From Scytonema sp035967975 (GTDB lineage Bacteria; Cyanobacteriota; Cyanobacteriia; Cyanobacteriales; Nostocaceae), in contig JAWQFQ010000020.1 in the NCBI GenBank assembly GCA_035967975.1, forward strand, positions 8,547 to 72,546: DNA of 64,000 nt, in the 5' to 3' direction. This document shows positions 60,908 to 64,000 of the stretch, piece after piece (within the stretch, counting starts at the first letter, position 1; each line of letters begins with the position of its first letter). Both the position numbers and the translations under genes were made by a program. Below the pieces are notes generated by a model. That model saw only the letters and a list, made by a program, of their open reading frames with translations, did no database searches and was not told where the DNA came from.

Positions 60908-61650
60908 GCTCTACTAAAGAGTTCGTGTACCTTAGCGACAATTTTTTGAGATTTGAATCTTGATTTACTTCCGTCCTTCTTACGCGCTAACTTCTTTTGT
61001 TTGCGTTTGAGATTTTTTTCGTGTTTGGCAATGTGTTTAGGGTTATCAAACTTAGATACTTTTTCACCATTGTTGACTACAGCAAAATGTTTTAGCCCTA
61101 GGTCGATACCTATCACACTACCTTCAGATGATGGTTTTGGAGCTTCTCCTTCTACCTCAAATAAGATAGAAGCAAAGTATTGAAATGAAGGGTTTTTGCT
61201 TACCGTAACAGTTTTTATTTTCCCCTCAATTGGTCGGTGAACACTGGCTTTTATATCGCCAATACCACCAGGAAGTTTGACAACATCTGACAAAACCTTG
61301 ACATTTTGTGGGTACTGAACGGACTGTTTATTCTTTTTTGACTTGAAACGAGGAAACCCCGCTCGTCCTTCAAAAAAGTTCTTGTAAGCTGTGGTGATAT
61401 TGAGCGTTGTTGCTTGCAGTATTTGGCTGTAACAATCGCCCAGCCACTTTGTTTCTTCCGCTTTTTTGAGACCTGGAAGCAGAGCGTTGAGTGCCGACTG
61501 AGATAGTCCTTTGCCTGTCTGTTTATAAGTCTCGATTGACTTATTTAACGCATAGTTCCACCACCAACGGGAACATCCAAAAGCTTGAGCCAATTGAATT
61601 TTCTGCTCATCGGTTGGGTAGATCCGAACTTTGACAACTTTACGCAGCAC
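60898..61650 (-). pseudogene. tnpB: IS200/IS605-family TnpB, truncated by a MITE
   Basis: The 250-residue product has the typical N-terminal helix-turn-helix region (VVKVRIYPTDEQKIQLAQAF, CSRWWWNYALNKSIETY), FPRFKSKKNKQSVQYPQNVK and the first RuvC motif VIGIDLGLKHFAVVNNG. It stops after KIVAKVHE, about 150 residues short: the RuvC II/III acidic residues and zinc ribbon are missing, so it should be inactive as an RNA-guided nuclease. The 3' end lies in MITE-A copy 3. No tnpA is adjacent. It sits between petE and petJ. Confidence 0.88.
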
Positions 61651-61958
61651 TCAACTCACCTCATGCTTGGTCATTTTTACTATAATCTTTAATTCACAGT
61701 AATGTCAAGACAGTCCGGAAGAGATTTGGAGATTATTCGGATATCCACAAGGGACATACCATCAAATCATCCCGCTATCCATCCCCACCGTAAAAGACGG
61801 ATGGGGAATTCCGCGAATACGTTAAAATTGGCGGTAACGAGTCTATCCGCTCAATTGCTATTGCAAACGAGGATAAAACTTGTCACCGCCTACAACCCCC
61901 TAAAGACAGTTATTATCTCGAACTAGCCAGGGGAAATCGTTTCGTGAGTACTAGATTC
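61651..61958. other. Left end of the tnpB element
   Basis: A hairpin made from CCATCCCCACCGT/ACGGATGGGG near 61780-61804, followed by GCGAATACGTTAAAAT, is typical of an IS200/IS605-type end upstream of tnpB. The petE 3' end lies on its right side. No gene. Confidence 0.5.
61778..61805. mobile_element. Hairpin at the probable IS605-type left end
   Basis: ATCCATCCCCACCGT pairs with ACGGATGGGGA around AAAAG. Hairpins of this kind mark IS200/IS605 ends. It lies 130 bases upstream of the tnpB start. Confidence 0.4.
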
Positions 61959-62378
61959 CTAGCCTTGGACAGTCAGTTTACCAACCATACCAGCGCCACG
62001 GTGAGGTTCGCAGTAGAAGGTGTAATCACCAGCTGGCGCATCAGCTGGAATCTGTGTTGTGTAATCCTGACCGGGGCTCATCAGCAACTGCTTATGAGAC
62101 AAGGACTTAGCCAAGCTTTTATCTTTCGTAGGGTTTTTAGCAGGGTCAAAAACAACATTATGAGGAGGAACCTTGTTGTTCTTCCATTTGATTGTATCGC
62201 CCGGTTTAACTGTTAACTTACTGGGTTCAAACACCAGCATTCCCTTATCGCTACCTAACTTTACAGTATATTCATCTGCTGAGGCGCTGGGAGTGAAAAC
62301 AGCGAAGCTACAAATAAGAAACGCGATTGTCAACAATGCCATGCTGCAACGCCGTAAACTTGACGCAATAGATTTCAT
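61959..62378 (-). CDS. petE: Plastocyanin
   Basis: A 139-residue precursor. The signal region has a basic start, hydrophobic core ALLTIAFLICSFAVF and cleavage near ASA-DEYTV. The mature blue-copper protein has YTVKLGSDKGMLVFEPSKLT, the first His in VPPHNVVFDPAKNP and the other ligands in YTFYCEPHRGAGMVGKLTVQ (Cys, His, Met). It carries electrons from cytochrome b6f to photosystem I in the lumen. A palindrome and putative promoter lie about 60 bases upstream. psbV is 535 bases further upstream on the same strand. Confidence 0.97.
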   Translation of the reverse strand: MKSIASSLRRCSMALLTIAFLICSFAVFTPSASADEYTVKLGSDKGMLVFEPSKLTVKPGDTIKWKNNKVPPHNVVFDPAKNPTKDKSLAKSLSHKQLLMSPGQDYTTQIPADAPAGDYTFYCEPHRGAGMVGKLTVQG

Positions 62379-62421
62379 AGACTTCTTCTCACAGGAGGCT
62401 TTCTTTGTTCTTTATTCATTT

Positions 62422-62449
62422 TAAATAAAAATGAGCCCAAATATGACAA
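62422..62449 (-). promoter_or_regulatory. Putative petE promoter
   Basis: On the minus strand TTGTCA (62449-62444) and TATTTA (62427-62422) are 16 bases apart, about 45 bases upstream of the petE ATG. The -35 overlaps a palindrome. Confidence 0.4.
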
Positions 62450-62458
62450 CCTGTCATA
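62442..62458. promoter_or_regulatory. 17-bp palindrome TATGACA-N3-TGTCATA over the petE -35
   Basis: A perfect inverted repeat TATGACA/TGTCATA with a 3-base centre. Its spacing and position fit an operator for a dimeric repressor, such as a BlaI-type copper-responsive regulator known to control petE/petJ in other cyanobacteria; the identity of the regulator here is inference. Confidence 0.5.
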
Positions 62459-62761
62459 GATACAAATTTTTTCTGAAAATAATGAGTTCCATATTTTAAT
62501 ACATTATGTGTTTCTTGATGAAAAAAAACACAATATCTGTGGAAAAAGGCAAAAAGACAATCCACAGGAAAACACCCTCTAAGGATCGACACTAGCCGCT
62601 TGCACGGGTTCATGAGTGCTGCAAAAAAAACACGACGTGATGATTAACACCACCATATAGATATCGAGCCAAAAATCGACACATCATGCTCATTTGAAAA
62701 TCAAAATTCCTTAGTCATTCGTCCGGAGAAAATACAAATTTCCAAGACAAATGACTCAGGG

Positions 62762-62879
62762 ATTTCCAAGAAATAAATTCGATCTCTTGTGGGGTGGGCG
62801 TCCTCGCCTGCGCCCGCTCGCGGACGGGTGAGACGCCCGTACCACAAAGAGAGATTTGGAGACTTTTTGAATTGGAAGT
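62762..62879. repeat. MITE-C element, copy 2 (118 bp)
   Basis: Ends ATTTCCAAGAAATAAATTC and TTTTTGAATTGGAAGT. The central part has GAGACGCCCGTACCACAAAG paired with CTTGTGGGGTGGGCGTC. The ends and centre match copy 1 at 60677. Confidence 0.7.
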
Positions 62880-62913
62880 CCTCAATAACCCACGACTAAA
62901 TCACAAATTGGTT

Positions 62914-63405
62914 TTAGTAATAAATTTTACCGCCACCCCATCTATTACCAAGAATCTTCGGTTGAAGAAGAATGTGACCGGCAATATCTACCAAGTCATT
63001 CTCTGTCAAGTTTCTCATTTCTGTGAAAATGTCAGCGCTCTTGATGCTGGGGTGTAATTCCGCAATTTCCACCTCACCATCATAAGTTGTGGGGTTTTTC
63101 ATGTAATCCACCAGACCTTCAATGTTATCACGGGGTGGTGTTGCCAAAGCTAAAGTTTCGGGGTCTAGACCTACGTTTTGATTGGTCTTGGTTACACCAC
63201 CAACATGGCACTGAGCACAAGCGTATTGAAACAAGCGTTTGCCTTCTTTAACTTGTTTAAGGCTAAGAACAACAGTATCGCCTTGCTCATTTAATTTCAC
63301 AGTACGGGTAGATGCATCAAGTTCTACAGCTGAAGCACTACCAACGATAAATTGAAACGTCAGTAAAACAGTAGCCGCAAAAATGCCAATAAGTCTTTTA
63401 AACAT
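62914..63405 (-). CDS. psbV: Cytochrome c550 (photosystem II extrinsic subunit PsbV)
   Basis: A 163-residue precursor of the lumenal haem protein that stabilises the Mn cluster of photosystem II. The signal peptide ends near ASA-VELD. The mature part has LFQYACAQCHVGGVTKTNQN (CxxCH), LALATPPRDNIEGLVDYMKN and ends ILGNRWGGGKIYY, the classical PsbV C-terminus. ATG 63405 with AGAGGAA upstream is chosen over the longer frame to 63429. It precedes petE on the same strand. Confidence 0.97.
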   Translation of the reverse strand: MFKRLIGIFAATVLLTFQFIVGSASAVELDASTRTVKLNEQGDTVVLSLKQVKEGKRLFQYACAQCHVGGVTKTNQNVGLDPETLALATPPRDNIEGLVDYMKNPTTYDGEVEIAELHPSIKSADIFTEMRNLTENDLVDIAGHILLQPKILGNRWGGGKIYY

Positions 63406-63605
63406 TTTTCCTCTTAACAATTCTGACACTCAACACAGCTAAGATTGCGATACTCAATCTCTTGCTTTACTCGCTCATGACTAAACCCTAATTGTTGTGC
63501 TGACAGCCATTCGCTATTAGCCATTAACAATTAGTAGACTGCGAGTCGAGATTGAGCTGCTGTAATACCAATATCATGTCAAGCGTACAATTTGTTGCCT
63601 AAAGT

Positions 63606-63640
63606 TAGGGGTGTAAGGGTGTAAGGGTGTAGGGGCGTTG
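63606..63640. repeat. GGGTGTAA minisatellite
   Basis: Units GGGGTGTAA, GGGTGTAA and GGGTGTAGGGG; several G-runs. Confidence 0.7.
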
Positions 63641-63765
63641 GGTAGAACCCTTTAAGGTAGAGCTAGTTAAAACATTTGTCAAAAAAAGTAGCAAAAGCTT
63701 GACAAAATAACATTATATGTATCTATTTTCAAGACATGGCTATCCTAAATCATTCGTGAAAACAG

Positions 63766-63799
63766 AGAAACCTGGTAACTCATGGGAAACCGGGTTTCT
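63766..63799. repeat. Double-palindrome repeat (copy 9, imperfect)
   Basis: AGAAACCTGGTAACT and GGGAAACCGGGTTTCT around CAT; GCAGTATTG follows at about 63817, as in copy 1. Confidence 0.65.
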
Positions 63800-63928
63800 A
63801 ATTTTTGTTATTTCTTGCAGTATTGGCTACAATCAAGCTCGTACAACGGGCGCAGAAATAAAGCTACTATAGAACTCCTATTTGATTTTTGGAAAAAACT
63901 CAGTACACCTTAATATTCTAAAATCCTA

Positions 63929-64000
63929 TTACCTATTGCCTATTGCCTATTGCCTATTACCTATTGCCTATTACCTATTACCTATTGCCTATTACCTATT
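63929..64000. repeat. CTATTGC/CTATTAC heptamer array, runs off the window
   Basis: At least ten units of CCTATTG/CCTATTA; the inverse of the GGCAATA array at 51553. Confidence 0.9.

Larger units (their letters stand above)
62379..62913. other. Region between psbV and petE with promoter, palindrome and MITE-C
   Basis: It contains the petE promoter candidate and palindrome (62422-62458) and a MITE-C element (62762-62879). AT-rich filler otherwise. No gene. Confidence 0.55.
63406..64000. other. Non-coding right edge with repeats
   Basis: The psbV promoter region, then a GGGTGTAAGGGTGTAG minisatellite (63606-63640), a double palindrome (63766-63799) and a heptamer array running off the window (63929-64000). 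No gene. Confidence 0.55.

Noticed and set aside
61702..61926. 74-codon plus-strand frame beside tnpB
   Set aside because: It covers the hairpin end of the mobile element and has no family likeness.

Overview
The window reads as chromosome from a filamentous, probably heterocyst-forming cyanobacterium (Nostocales; Scytonema, Tolypothrix or Calothrix are plausible relatives, but genus is inference). The evidence is the gene set (plastocyanin, cytochrome c6, cytochrome c550/PsbV, zeta-carotene desaturase, a PSII-associated small protein, alkaline/neutral invertase, Rcp1-like regulator), frequent HIP1 octamers (GCGATCGC), short-period tandem repeats such as TAATGGC, and a heavy load of dispersed palindromes. 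About 50 protein genes, one tRNA and several decayed genes can be supported.

Layout. 0-8 kb: the 3' part of a DcuC-like carrier, a membrane protein, a GMC oxidoreductase, a NUDIX hydrolase, a class A penicillin-binding protein and a small thylakoid-type membrane protein. 8-12 kb: TerB-like protein, RsmB and invertase, all on the minus strand. 11.8-14.8 kb: an AT-rich gene desert with mobile-repeat remains. 14.8-25 kb: hypothetical genes, a seven-bladed WD40 protein ending in a J domain, an HNH/NTF2-like pair, a zds-SRPBCC pair, a 56-residue ribbon-helix-helix protein and a 1.5-kb desert. 25-36.6 kb: housekeeping and stress genes (IscA/SufA type, TPR, Tat-exported SOD, aldo/keto reductase, DUF4058, rpiA, SLH protein, dxs), a HicB-like/PIN toxin-antitoxin pair whose toxin carries an in-frame stop, and a truncated methyltransferase.

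37-45 kb is a signalling array: a single-domain regulator, two REC-HisKA-HATPase hybrids, an Rcp1-like regulator next to its likely PAS kinase, and a NarL-type regulator. It abuts a 45-50 kb stress island (GlsB/YeaQ-like, the TIGR02587/TIGR02588 pair, ChaB-domain protein, Dps, low-temperature-induced-like protein). 52-55 kb holds a GAF sensor kinase coupled to an SRPBCC/START protein; its expected phospho-acceptor histidine is replaced by aspartate, in a codon that lies inside a HIP1 site. A tRNA-Glu and a Na+/H+ antiporter follow. 57.5-64 kb contains a cytochrome b-like pseudogene, a TonB-like protein and an electron-carrier group (petJ, petE, psbV) invaded by a truncated tnpB and small inverted-repeat elements.

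No complete undescribed defence system, CRISPR array or prophage was seen. The best leads are the histidine-less kinase, three MITE-like families (one has a copy containing the broken end of tnpB), the 33-bp double-palindrome family, a palindrome over the petE -35 region, and the signalling/stress array.
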